Origin: Streptomyces sp. CB01249
GTDB taxonomy: Bacteria; Actinomycetota; Actinomycetes; Streptomycetales; Streptomycetaceae
DNA length: 64,000 nucleotides
Direction of reading: 5' to 3'
Assembly: GCF_001905735.1 (NCBI RefSeq)
Contig: NZ_LISW01000006.1
Location: forward strand, 255,432 to 319,431
Below, in pieces: positions 52,189 to 60,609 of the stretch; the stretch's first letter is position 1, and every line of letters starts with the position of its first letter. Under the pieces are notes generated by a model that worked only from the letters and a program-made list of their open reading frames with translations, had not been told where the DNA came from and made no database searches. The position numbers were made by a program, and so were the translations under genes.

Positions 52189-53523
52189 ATGAACATCTCG
52201 AAGACGCAGCGGGGGCGCGCCGCGGCCGCCGTCTCGCTCGCGGCGGTGCTCGCCCTGACGGCGACCGCGTGCGGCGACGACGGCAGCGGCAGCGGCGACG
52301 AGGGCAGCGGCAAGGGCGAGATCACCTTCTGGGACAACAACGGCGGTCCGCGCACCGCCGTCTGGAAGGAGATGATCCAGGACTTCGAGAAGAAGTACCC
52401 GGACATCAAGGTCAAGTACGTGCCGATCCCGATCGCCGACGTGCAGTCCAAGTACGACACGGCCATCGCGGGCGGCGGGGTGCCGGACGTCGGCGGCGTC
52501 GGCACCGCCTACCTGGCCAACATGGTCTCGCAGGAGGCCCTGGAGCCGCTGGGCGACCGGATCAAGGACTCCTCGCTCAACGGCAAGCTCGTCGAGGGCA
52601 TGGTCGAGAGCGTCAAGGACGCGGCCGGGCGGGACGACGAGATGTACACCGTGCCGACCTCCGCGAACAACGGCGCGCTCTGGTACCGCACCGACCTCTT
52701 CAAGGCGGCCGGGCTCGAAGCGCCCACCACCTGGGCCAAGTTCTACGAGGCGGCCGGGAAGCTGACCGACGCCAAGAACAACAAGTTCGGCTACACCATC
52801 CGAGGCGGCGCCGGTTCCATCGCCCAGGCCGTCGACGCGGCGTACGGGCAGTCCGGGATCACCGAGTTCTGGAACGGAGACAAGACCACCCTCAACGACC
52901 CCAAGAACGTGGCGGCGCTGGAGAAGTACGCCGCCCTCTACAAGAAGACGACGCCGTCCGCCGACGTCAACAACGACTTCACCAAGATGGTCGCCCAGTT
53001 CGACACCGGCACCATCGGCATGCTGAGCCACAACCTCGGCTCCTACCAGGACCACCTGAAGGCCCTCGGCAAGGACAAGTTCGCCGGGATACCCAACCCG
53101 GTCGGCGACGGCGGCACCCGCGTCCAGGTCTCCAACCCGGTCGACGGCCTCGGCCTGTTCAAGGCGAGCAAGAACAAGACGGCCGCCTGGAAGTTCATCG
53201 AGTTCGCCGCCTCGCACGAGTCGAACAGCAAGTGGAACGAGTCCGCGGGCGCCATCCCGGCCAACACCGAGGCCGCCAAGGACCCGTGGATCAGCGAGGC
53301 CGCGCCGACCGAGCTGGCCGCCAAGGCCCTCACCGACGGCTCCACCAAGATCGTGCAGCTGCCGTACTACCTGCCCGACTGGAACAACATCAGCAAGGCC
53401 GACAACGAGCCGGAGTTCCAGAAGCTGCTGCTCGGCAAGGTCACGGCCAAGGCGTTCCTGGACAAGATGGCCGACGAGCTGAACGCGGCCCAGAAGGAGT
53501 GGAAGGAGCGGAGCAAGGGCTGA
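52189..53523 (+). CDS. Sugar ABC transporter substrate-binding lipoprotein
   Basis: 444 residues. The signal peptide ends in the lipobox LTATAC with lipid-bearing Cys28, followed by a Gly/Ser/Asp linker. The rest is a family 1 (CUT1) binding protein, with EITFWDNNGGP and YTVPTSANNGALWYRTDLFK. It is separated from its permeases by three enzyme genes, but no other binding-protein gene is present, so it is assumed to serve them. A hairpin follows. Confidence 0.93.
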   Translation: MNISKTQRGRAAAAVSLAAVLALTATACGDDGSGSGDEGSGKGEITFWDNNGGPRTAVWKEMIQDFEKKYPDIKVKYVPIPIADVQSKYDTAIAGGGVPDVGGVGTAYLANMVSQEALEPLGDRIKDSSLNGKLVEGMVESVKDAAGRDDEMYTVPTSANNGALWYRTDLFKAAGLEAPTTWAKFYEAAGKLTDAKNNKFGYTIRGGAGSIAQAVDAAYGQSGITEFWNGDKTTLNDPKNVAALEKYAALYKKTTPSADVNNDFTKMVAQFDTGTIGMLSHNLGSYQDHLKALGKDKFAGIPNPVGDGGTRVQVSNPVDGLGLFKASKNKTAAWKFIEFAASHESNSKWNESAGAIPANTEAAKDPWISEAAPTELAAKALTDGSTKIVQLPYYLPDWNNISKADNEPEFQKLLLGKVTAKAFLDKMADELNAAQKEWKERSKG

Positions 53524-53524
53524 T

Positions 53525-53546
53525 CCGGCCCCCGCAGCGGGGCCGG
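53525..53546 (+). terminator. Terminator after the binding-protein gene
   Basis: CCGGCCCC(C)GC pairs with GCGGGGCCGG over ten positions with one bulge and a single-base loop, directly after the stop; the loop must open slightly. Confidence 0.6.
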
Positions 53547-53634
53547 GCGCGGGACCGTCGTGCGGACGGCCCGCCCCGCCCCGCCGCCCCTGCCCTCCTG
53601 CGTACCCACCCACGAGAGAGGCAGCACCACCACC

Positions 53635-54456
53635 GTGTCACTCACCCGCAGACAGACCGCGGCCGCCCTCGCCGCACTGCCCCTGGCGCTCGCCGCCACT
53701 CCCGCCGCGGCGCACGGAGCCCGCCCCCGTACCCGCACCGTGCACCTCGCGGGCGACTCGACGGCCGCGCAGAAATACGCCGACGCCGCACCCGAGACCG
53801 GCTGGGGCATGGCCCTGCCGTTCTTCCTCGGGCCCGGGCTCACCGTGGCCAACCACGCCATGAACGGCCGCAGTTCCCGGAGCTTCATCGACGAAGGGCT
53901 GCTCGCCGCCCTGCTGCCGGACGTCCGCCCGGACGACCTCCTGCTGATCCAGTTCGGGCACAACGACGAGAAGACGGACGACCCGGCGCGCGGCACCGAC
54001 CCGTACACGACGTACCAGGACTGCCTGCGCCGGTACATCGCCGAGGCCCGCGCCCGGCGCGCCCGGCCCGTGCTGCTCACCCCGGTCGAGCGGCGCAGGT
54101 TCGCCGAGGACGGCACCGCCAGGCCGACGCACGGCGACTACCCGGCCGCGATGCGCGCCCTGGCCGCCGAGGAGCGGGTCCCGCTGCTCGACCTTCAGGC
54201 CCGCACCCTGGCCCGCTGGCAGGAGCTCGGCCCCGACGGCACCGAGGCGTACTTCAACTGGCTGGCGCCCGGCGAGTCCCCCAACTACCCCGACGGGCGG
54301 GAGGACAACACCCACTTCCGGCCCGCCGGTGCGATCGAGGTCGCCCGGATGACGGCCCGCGCCCTGCTCGACGCGCGGGTGCTCGCCCCGCGTGAACTGC
54401 GCCGGCTCGGCGCACGCGTACCCGAGACGTGGATCAGCTGGCCGCAGGCCGCCTGA
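53635..54456 (+). CDS. Rhamnogalacturonan acetylesterase (SGNH hydrolase)
   Basis: 273 residues from GTG 53635. The signal sequence begins SLTRRQTAAALAALPLAL, with a twin arginine, so Tat export is likely; cleavage after ATPAAA (~26). Catalytic Ser42 in GDST, Gly78 in MNGRS, Asn110 in GHND and Asp224-x2-His227 in DNTHF complete the SGNH set, in the arrangement of RGAE/CE12 enzymes. It removes acetyl groups from the rhamnogalacturonan backbone of pectin, making it accessible to lyases. Confidence 0.9.
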   Translation: MSLTRRQTAAALAALPLALAATPAAAHGARPRTRTVHLAGDSTAAQKYADAAPETGWGMALPFFLGPGLTVANHAMNGRSSRSFIDEGLLAALLPDVRPDDLLLIQFGHNDEKTDDPARGTDPYTTYQDCLRRYIAEARARRARPVLLTPVERRRFAEDGTARPTHGDYPAAMRALAAEERVPLLDLQARTLARWQELGPDGTEAYFNWLAPGESPNYPDGREDNTHFRPAGAIEVARMTARALLDARVLAPRELRRLGARVPETWISWPQAA

Positions 54457-54518
54457 CGCCCGCGCCACCCCCCGCCCTTCCCCTTCCACAGGTCCCGCAC
54501 CAGAACCGAGGATTTGTC

Positions 54519-55853
54519 ATGTCCACACGCAGAATCTGTGCCCGCGCCATCGTCGTCGCGATGGGCTGCGCCTCGCTGGCCCTCGCCCTGAGCGTTCCCG
54601 CCCAGGCGTCCCCGCAGCCCCGCGGCGCCAAGGGCGTCGAGCGCGCCGTCCTGGCCAAGGGCGACGGCTGGGCCTCCGCCGAGGGCTCCACCACCGGCGG
54701 CGCCGCCGCGACGCCCGACCACGTCTACACCGTGCACAACCGCGCCGAACTCATCGCCGCCTTCGAGGACGCGGGCGACGCGCCGAAGATCGTCCGCATC
54801 GCCGGGACCGTCCACGGCAACGCCGACGCCGAGGGCACCCCGATCGACTGCGAGGCGTACCAGACCGACGGCTACACCCTGGACAAGTACCTCGCCGCCT
54901 ACGACCCCGGCACCTGGGGCCGCGAGGAGGTCCCGTCCGGGCCGATGGAGGACGCCCGGCTCGCCTCCGCCAAGCTCCAGAAGGCCGCCGTCAACGTCTA
55001 CGTCCCGTCCAACACCACGCTGATCGGCGTCGGCAAGGACGCCACGGTCATCGGCGCCTCGATCCAGATCCAGAACGTCTCCAACGTCATCGTCCGCAAC
55101 ATCAACTTCGAGGACACCTACGACTGCTTCCCGCAGTGGGACCCGACCGACGGCGACACCGGCCACTGGAACTCGGAGTACGACAACCTCGTCGTCTACG
55201 GCTCCGACCACGTCTGGGTCGACCACAACACCTTCAGCGACGGCGACCGCCCCGACGCCGACCAGCCCCGCTACTTCGACGAGCTGTACCAGCAGCACGA
55301 CGGGCTCTTCGACATCGTCAAGGGCGCCGACCTGGTCACCGCCTCCTGGAACGTCCTCAAGGACCACGACAAGACGATGCTCCTCGGCAACAGCGACGGC
55401 GCCGGGGCCACCGACCGGGGCAAGCTCCGCGTCACCCTGCACCACAACCTGTTCAAGGACGTCAACGAGCGCGCGCCCCGCGTCCGCTTCGGCCAGGTCG
55501 ACTCGTACAACAACCACTTCGTCGCCACGAAGGGCAGCGTCTACGGGTACTCGTACGGAATCGGCGCGGAGTCGCACCTGGTCGCCGAGCACAACGCGTT
55601 CACGCTGAGCGGTGAGTTCGACAAGGCGAAGATCCTCAAGAAGTGGTCCGAGTCCTCGCTCACGGCCGCCGACAACTGGGTCAACGGCCGCCGCACGGAC
55701 CTGATCGCCGTCCACAACGCGGGCGTCCCCGAGGAGCAGCTGACCACGGGCGCCGGCTGGACCCCGACCCTGCGCAACCGGGTCGACCACCCGCTGCTCG
55801 TGCCGCTCGTCGTGGGCCTCGGCGCGGGCACGGGCCGGCTGCCCGGCGCCTGA
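54519..55853 (+). CDS. Secreted pectate lyase (PL1)
   Basis: 444 residues from ATG 54519. A Sec signal peptide ends near PAQA (~30). The parallel beta-helix has VYVPSNTTLIGVG, the calcium-site Asp region SDHVWVDHNTFSDG and HHNLFKDVNERAPRVRFG, containing the catalytic arginine (Arg318/Arg321). It cleaves de-esterified polygalacturonate by beta-elimination. Products would be unsaturated, whose further use needs enzymes not found here. The next gene removes methyl esters, so the pair works together. Confidence 0.93.
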   Translation: MSTRRICARAIVVAMGCASLALALSVPAQASPQPRGAKGVERAVLAKGDGWASAEGSTTGGAAATPDHVYTVHNRAELIAAFEDAGDAPKIVRIAGTVHGNADAEGTPIDCEAYQTDGYTLDKYLAAYDPGTWGREEVPSGPMEDARLASAKLQKAAVNVYVPSNTTLIGVGKDATVIGASIQIQNVSNVIVRNINFEDTYDCFPQWDPTDGDTGHWNSEYDNLVVYGSDHVWVDHNTFSDGDRPDADQPRYFDELYQQHDGLFDIVKGADLVTASWNVLKDHDKTMLLGNSDGAGATDRGKLRVTLHHNLFKDVNERAPRVRFGQVDSYNNHFVATKGSVYGYSYGIGAESHLVAEHNAFTLSGEFDKAKILKKWSESSLTAADNWVNGRRTDLIAVHNAGVPEEQLTTGAGWTPTLRNRVDHPLLVPLVVGLGAGTGRLPGA

Positions 55854-55866
55854 CCAGCCGCCCCTT

Positions 55867-55899
55867 CCTCCGCCGGCGCCCGCGCGGCGCCGGCGGAGG
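55867..55899 (+). terminator. Hairpin between pectate lyase and pectinesterase genes
   Basis: Perfect 14-bp arms 55867-55880 and 55886-55899, loop CGCGC; may terminate or attenuate transcription between the two genes. Confidence 0.75.
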
Positions 55900-55921
55900 C
55901 CGCCCCCGCAAAGGAGCATCC

Positions 55922-57007
55922 ATGCCCACCCGACGCACCGCCCTGGCCCTCTTCGCCTCCTCCGCCCTCGCGCTCGGCACCGCCTCGCCCGCCGTCGCGC
56001 ACGACCGCCCCTTCGGCCGCCACGGCTCGCCCGCCCGCCGCCGCGACCGCGCCACCCTGTACGTCGACGCGCGCGGCCGGGGCGACCACACCACCGTCCA
56101 GGCCGCCGTGGACGCCGCCACCGGCACCGGGCGCACCCTGGTCATCGCCCCCGGCACCTACCGGGAGACCGTCGACATCCCCGCCGACCGGACCGGCCTC
56201 ACCCTCGTCGGCGCGAGCGGCGACCCGCGCGACACGGTGATCGTGTACGACAACGCCAACGGCACCCCGCGCCCCGACGGTTCGGGCACCTACGGCACCA
56301 GCGGGTCCGCCACGGTCACCGCCCGGCCCGCCGGACTCACCGCCCGCGACCTCACCTTCGCCAACGACTGGCTGCGCGCCGACCACCCGGACTACACCGG
56401 CACCCAGGCCGTCGCCCTCAAGGTGACCGGCGACCGCTCGGCGTTCCACCGCTGCCGCTTCCTCGGCCACCAGGACACGCTGTACGCGGACTCGGCGTCG
56501 CTCACCGACTTCGCCCGGCAGTACTACCGCGACTGCTACGTGGAAGGGGACGTCGACTTCGTCTTCGGGCGGGCCTCCGCGGTCCTGGACCGCTGCCACT
56601 TCCGCACTCTGGCCCGCACCGACCTGGCCGGTCCGCCCCACGGCTTCGTCTTCGCGCCGAGCACCGCCGGGGCCGACCCGCACGGCTTCCTGGTCCTGCG
56701 CTCCCGGATCACCAGCGCCGCCCCCGACGGGTACTTCAAGCTGGCCCGCCCCTGGGTGCCGTCCTCGGACCTCACCGCGCACCCCATGCTGACGGTGCGC
56801 GAGAGCCACCTCGGCGCGGGCATCGACGCGGACGAGCCGTACGGCACCATGTCGGCCGGCTTCCCCTGGCAGGACCAGCGCTTCGCCGAGTACCGCAACA
56901 CCGGCCCCGGCGCGCGCGTCACCGTCCCGGCCAACCGCCCGCAGCTCACGGCGTCCGAGGCGCGGGAGCACACCCCGGCCGCGTGGTTCGGCGACTGGCG
57001 GCCGTAG
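55922..57007 (+). CDS. Secreted pectinesterase (CE8)
   Basis: 361 residues from ATG 55922, with AAGGAG upstream. Signal peptide MPTRRTALALFASSALALG, twin Arg at 4-5, cleavage near ASPAVA (26). The catalytic set is Gln162 (GTQAVAL), Gln184-Asp185 (GHQDTLY), Asp212 (VDFVFG) and Arg276 (ARPW). It hydrolyses methyl esters of polygalacturonate, preparing it for the pectate lyase. Its stop lies three bases from the stop of the convergent anti-sigma-like gene. Confidence 0.94.
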   Translation: MPTRRTALALFASSALALGTASPAVAHDRPFGRHGSPARRRDRATLYVDARGRGDHTTVQAAVDAATGTGRTLVIAPGTYRETVDIPADRTGLTLVGASGDPRDTVIVYDNANGTPRPDGSGTYGTSGSATVTARPAGLTARDLTFANDWLRADHPDYTGTQAVALKVTGDRSAFHRCRFLGHQDTLYADSASLTDFARQYYRDCYVEGDVDFVFGRASAVLDRCHFRTLARTDLAGPPHGFVFAPSTAGADPHGFLVLRSRITSAAPDGYFKLARPWVPSSDLTAHPMLTVRESHLGAGIDADEPYGTMSAGFPWQDQRFAEYRNTGPGARVTVPANRPQLTASEAREHTPAAWFGDWRP

Positions 57008-57010
57008 AGG

Positions 57011-57721
57011 TCACTGCGCCCGCCCGAAGCGGTCGCCCACCGCCGCCTTGCCGCCCGAGGCGCGGACCGCGTGGGCGGTCACGTAGTCGCCGGTGGCGTC
57101 CCGGTCGCCCTCCGCGTGGTTGTACTGCCCGGCGAAGGTGTGCGTCCCGGCCGGGACGGTCCGGCCGGGACGCAGCGTCCACCGGTAGACCAGATAGCCG
57201 CCGCTCTCGTCCACCGACACGGTGAAGTCCGGCTCGGGCAGGGAGCGCCAGGAGCCCGTGCTGTTCACCCCGCCCGTCTCGGCGACCCGCAGCTCCACGG
57301 TGAGCGCGGACAGCGGCTCGGTGGTCCGCAGGGTGACGTTGCTCTGCGCCCAGTACGGGTTGCTGTTCGGGTCCACCACGCCGCCGGTCCACAGCGGTCC
57401 GTCCTCCGGCGGCAGCCCGGCGGGGGAGTCCGGGGCCTTCGCGGTGGCGGACGGCGCCGAGGCCACCTGCCCGCCGCGCGGCCGGGCGTCGTCGCCCGCC
57501 GAGGTGACCGCGAACGCTCCGGCCGCCAGCACCCCGCAGACCGCCGCCGTCGCCCCGGCCACCCGCAGCCACGGGCGCACCGCGCGCGGCGGGCGCACGG
57601 ACCGGGGTGCGGGGCGGTCGCCCGCCATGCCGCGCTCGATCCGGGCCAGCATCCGGGCCCGGTCGGGGCGGTGGGCCTCGGCGGCCTCCCGCAGCCGCCC
57701 GGACAGCTCCTCGTCCTTCAC
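57011..57721 (-). CDS. Membrane protein, probable anti-sigma factor
   Basis: 236 residues from GTG 57721, overlapping the sigma gene stop as GTGA. A cytoplasmic N-terminus of ~50 residues, one membrane helix (about 52-74, WLRVAGATAAVCGVLAAGAF) and an extracellular domain rich in beta strands. The topology and coupling to an ECF sigma gene suggest an anti-sigma factor, but no zinc anti-sigma motif (HxxxCxxC) is seen. Confidence 0.75.
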   Translation of the reverse strand: MKDEELSGRLREAAEAHRPDRARMLARIERGMAGDRPAPRSVRPPRAVRPWLRVAGATAAVCGVLAAGAFAVTSAGDDARPRGGQVASAPSATAKAPDSPAGLPPEDGPLWTGGVVDPNSNPYWAQSNVTLRTTEPLSALTVELRVAETGGVNSTGSWRSLPEPDFTVSVDESGGYLVYRWTLRPGRTVPAGTHTFAGQYNHAEGDRDATGDYVTAHAVRASGGKAAVGDRFGRAQ

Positions 57722-58290
57722 CGCTCTCCTCCGCTGCGCTGCGCCGCGACGGCCACCCGGACCCGCGCGGCGGGCGTCTCGGGTCCCAGCAGCCGCTGGA
57801 GTTCGGCGACGGCGCGTGAGGTCTGGCTCTTCACCGTACCCACCGAGATCCCCAGTACCAGCGAGGTGTCCCGCTCGGAGAGGTCGAAGGCGTGCCGCAG
57901 CACCACACAGGCCCGCTTGCGGAACGGCAGCCTGCGCAGCGCCTCCTGCACGTCCACCACGGCCGGCACATCGGGCCCCTCGGCCGCCCCGTCGTCCCCG
58001 CCGCCGCGCGGCGCCCAGAACAGCGCGATCCGGCGGCGCTCGCGAACCGCGCTGCGGATGCGCGTCCTGGCCAGGTTGGCGACGACGCCCCGCGCGTACG
58101 CCACCGGGTGCCCGGCCTCGCGGACCCGGTCCCATCGGTGCCAGAGCGCGAGCAGGGCGTCCGCCGCGAGATCGTCGGCGGCATCCGCCTCACCGGTCAG
58201 CAGATGGGCGAGGCGGGCCAGTTCCGCGTAATGGGCCTCGAAGAACTCATGGAACTCGGCGGCGGCGGCATCGTCGACTGCTGTGCCCAC
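57718..58290 (-). CDS. SigE-family ECF sigma factor
   Basis: 190 residues from GTG 58290 (GGGGGA upstream); a TTG at 58365 would add 25 residues. Region 2 (FFEAHYAELARLAHLLTGEADAADDLAADALLALW) and region 4 (LPFRKRACVVLRHAFDLSERDTSLVLGISVGTVKSQTSRAV) are both complete. This subgroup is found in many copies in Streptomyces. Coupled to the anti-sigma-like gene. Which promoters it serves is unknown; it is convergent with the pectinase genes. Confidence 0.92.
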   Translation of the reverse strand: MGTAVDDAAAAEFHEFFEAHYAELARLAHLLTGEADAADDLAADALLALWHRWDRVREAGHPVAYARGVVANLARTRIRSAVRERRRIALFWAPRGGGDDGAAEGPDVPAVVDVQEALRRLPFRKRACVVLRHAFDLSERDTSLVLGISVGTVKSQTSRAVAELQRLLGPETPAARVRVAVAAQRSGGER

Positions 58291-58374
58291 GGCAACCCCG
58301 TCCCCCTGCGCTCGCACGCCCGGCCCGTCCGGATACGCCCCCACCGGGGCGTGAGCGTACCGCAAGCGCTTCGA

Positions 58375-58406
58375 CAGCAGGAGAGGTCTACAGCAGGAGA
58401 GGTCTA
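58375..58406. repeat. Perfect tandem duplication of 16 bp
   Basis: CAGCAGGAGAGGTCTA occurs twice head to tail (58375-58390, 58391-58406). The second copy ends on the TAG of the penicillin-binding protein gene (minus strand). Confidence 0.9.
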
Positions 58407-59849
58407 CCGCCGCAGGGCCGCCTCCATCATCTTCTTGGCCACCGGCGCCGCCAGCCCGTTGCCGCTGACCTCCGACGCGGTCGAACCGGAGTCCTCCACG
58501 ATCACGGCCACCGCGACCTCCTGGCCGCCTGACTTCGCGTACGAGGTGAACCAGGCGTACGGGGTGTTGCTGTTGTCCACACCGTTCTCGGCGGTGCCCG
58601 TCTTGCCGCCGACCTCGGCCCCGGCGATCCGGGCGTTGGTGCCGGTGCCCTTCTCCACCACGGTCACCATGGCGCTGCGCAACTGCTTCGCGGTGTCCTC
58701 CGAGACGATCCGCTTCGTGTCGCCGTCCGCGAAGTCCTCCAGCGTGCCGCCGTCCCCGTCGGTCACCTTCGACACCATGTGCGGGGCGGCCAGCTCACCG
58801 CCGTTGGCCAGGGCGGCGGAGACCATCGCCATCTGGAGCGGGGTCGCGGTCACCTCGAACTGGCCGATGCCCGACAGCGCCGTCTGCGGCTTGTCCATGT
58901 CCTCCGGATACACGCTCTTGGACGCCCGGACCGGCACGTCCAGCTTCTCCTCGTTGAAGCCGAACTTCTCCGCCATCGCCCGCATCTTGTCCTGGCCCAG
59001 GTCGGCGGCGACCTTGCCGAAGACGTTGTTGCACGAGTACTGGAGGGCGACCCGCAGCGAGGCGTTCTCGCAGGGGGCGGAGGCGCTCTCGTTCCGCAGC
59101 GGGGTGCTGGTGCCCGGCAGGGTGTACGGGACGGGGCTCTTCGTCGGCACGTCCACCGAGTCGTACAGCCCGTTCTCCAGCGCCGCCGCCGCCACGACCA
59201 GCTTGAACGTCGAGCCGGGCGCGAGCGGCTGCCGCAGCGCCCGGTTGACCAGCGGCTTGTCCTTGTCGGCGAGCAGCTTCGACCAGGTGTCGCCGTCGTT
59301 CGTGCCGCTGATGTCCGACGGGTCGTACGACGGGGAGGACACCATGCCCAGGATCTGCCCGCTCCTCGGGTCGATCGCCACGGCCGCGCCCTTGTCGTCG
59401 CCGAGCGCGTCGCTCGCCGCCTTCTGCACGTCCGGGTCGATCGTCGTGACCACGTCACCGGGCGAGGACCGCTGCCCCGTCAGCGCGCCCAGCGGACTCT
59501 TCAGCCGGTCGTCGGTGCCGTCCAGCACATGGCTGTAGATCCCTTCGAGCTGCGTCGAGCCGTACGCCTGCGAGCTGTAGCCGGTCACGGACGAGTAGAG
59601 GCCGCCCTGTCTGTAAGTGCGCTTGTACGCGAGATCGCTGCCCTCCGTCCGTTTCGAGCCCGTGACCGGCGAACCGGCCACGATGATGTCGCCCAGCGGC
59701 TGCGCGTACTGCGCGATGATCTTCCGCCGGTTGTGGTCGTCGTCTGCGAGCGCCTTGGCCTGGTACGACTGCACCCAGGTCGCCCGCCCGAGGAGGGCGA
59801 GGACCAGCAGCAGACAGAAGACCGAGGCGCGCCTTATCGTCTTGTTCAT
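58404..59849 (-). CDS. Class B penicillin-binding protein
   Basis: 481 residues from ATG 59849. One N-terminal membrane helix (about 8-25), a dimerisation domain, and a transpeptidase domain with Ser213-Thr-Phe-Lys216, Ser272-Cys-Asn274 and Lys416-Thr-Gly418. The layout is that of PbpA/PBP2-like elongation or sporulation proteins of Streptomyces. It crosslinks peptidoglycan. No RodA/FtsW partner is adjacent. Frame sequence upstream of 59849 is not protein-like. Confidence 0.93.
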   Translation of the reverse strand: MNKTIRRASVFCLLLVLALLGRATWVQSYQAKALADDDHNRRKIIAQYAQPLGDIIVAGSPVTGSKRTEGSDLAYKRTYRQGGLYSSVTGYSSQAYGSTQLEGIYSHVLDGTDDRLKSPLGALTGQRSSPGDVVTTIDPDVQKAASDALGDDKGAAVAIDPRSGQILGMVSSPSYDPSDISGTNDGDTWSKLLADKDKPLVNRALRQPLAPGSTFKLVVAAAALENGLYDSVDVPTKSPVPYTLPGTSTPLRNESASAPCENASLRVALQYSCNNVFGKVAADLGQDKMRAMAEKFGFNEEKLDVPVRASKSVYPEDMDKPQTALSGIGQFEVTATPLQMAMVSAALANGGELAAPHMVSKVTDGDGGTLEDFADGDTKRIVSEDTAKQLRSAMVTVVEKGTGTNARIAGAEVGGKTGTAENGVDNSNTPYAWFTSYAKSGGQEVAVAVIVEDSGSTASEVSGNGLAAPVAKKMMEAALRR

Positions 59850-59949
59850 CCCGCTCGGTGGACGAGTGGGATCGGCCGGGTCGTTCCCGGTTGTGCCACT
59901 TCTCACCGATTCCTCATACGGTGACCACGGCGTGCACGGCTGTACGGGC

Positions 59950-60609
59950 TCAGCCCGGCGTGATGAACCCCGACTCGTACGCCGTGATGACCGCCTGGGT
60001 ACGGTCCCGGGCCCCTGTCTTCGCGAGGACCGCCGCCACATGCGTCTTGGCCGTCGCCGCGCCCACCGCCAGCCGGTCCGCGATCTCCGCGTTCGTCAGC
60101 CCCGCCGCGATCAGCCGCAGCACCTGCGCCTCCCGCTCGGTGAGCCGCGCGGCCCACGGCGGGGCGGGGGCCGGTGCGGGCGTCCCGTACGCGGCGGCGA
60201 GCTGCCGTACGGCGGCCGGGAAGAGCAACGAGTCGCCGCACGCCACCAGCCGGACCGCCTGCACCAGCTCCTCGGCCGCCGCCCGCTTCAGCAGGAAACC
60301 CGCCGCCCCGGCGCGCAGCGCCTCGTACACATAGGCGTCGTGCTCGAAGGTGGTGACGACCAGGACGCGCGGGGCCGGGTCCAGCGTGGCGAGGATCTGC
60401 TCGGTGGCCCGGATGCCGTCCGTCTCGGGCATCCGCACATCCATCAGCACCACGTCGGGCCGCAGCGCCCGCACCACGGAGACCGCCTCGGCGCCGGTGG
60501 CCGCCTCGCCGACGACCTCCAGACCGTCCTCGGCGTCCAGGATGGCCCGCAGCGCGGTGCGCACCATGCGTTCGTCGTCGGCGAGAACGATCCGGACCGG
60601 CGTGCTCAT
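59950..60609 (-). CDS. NarL/LuxR-type response regulator
   Basis: 219 residues from ATG 60609, overlapping the kinase stop as ATGA. Phospho-acceptor Asp57 (VVLMDVRMPE) with Asp11-Asp12 and Lys107; the C-terminal helix-turn-helix is LTEREAQVLRLIAAGLTNAEIADRLAVGAATAKTHV. It should be phosphorylated by the kinase encoded just upstream. Target genes cannot be read from here. Confidence 0.95.
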   Translation of the reverse strand: MSTPVRIVLADDERMVRTALRAILDAEDGLEVVGEAATGAEAVSVVRALRPDVVLMDVRMPETDGIRATEQILATLDPAPRVLVVTTFEHDAYVYEALRAGAAGFLLKRAAAEELVQAVRLVACGDSLLFPAAVRQLAAAYGTPAPAPAPPWAARLTEREAQVLRLIAAGLTNAEIADRLAVGAATAKTHVAAVLAKTGARDRTQAVITAYESGFITPG

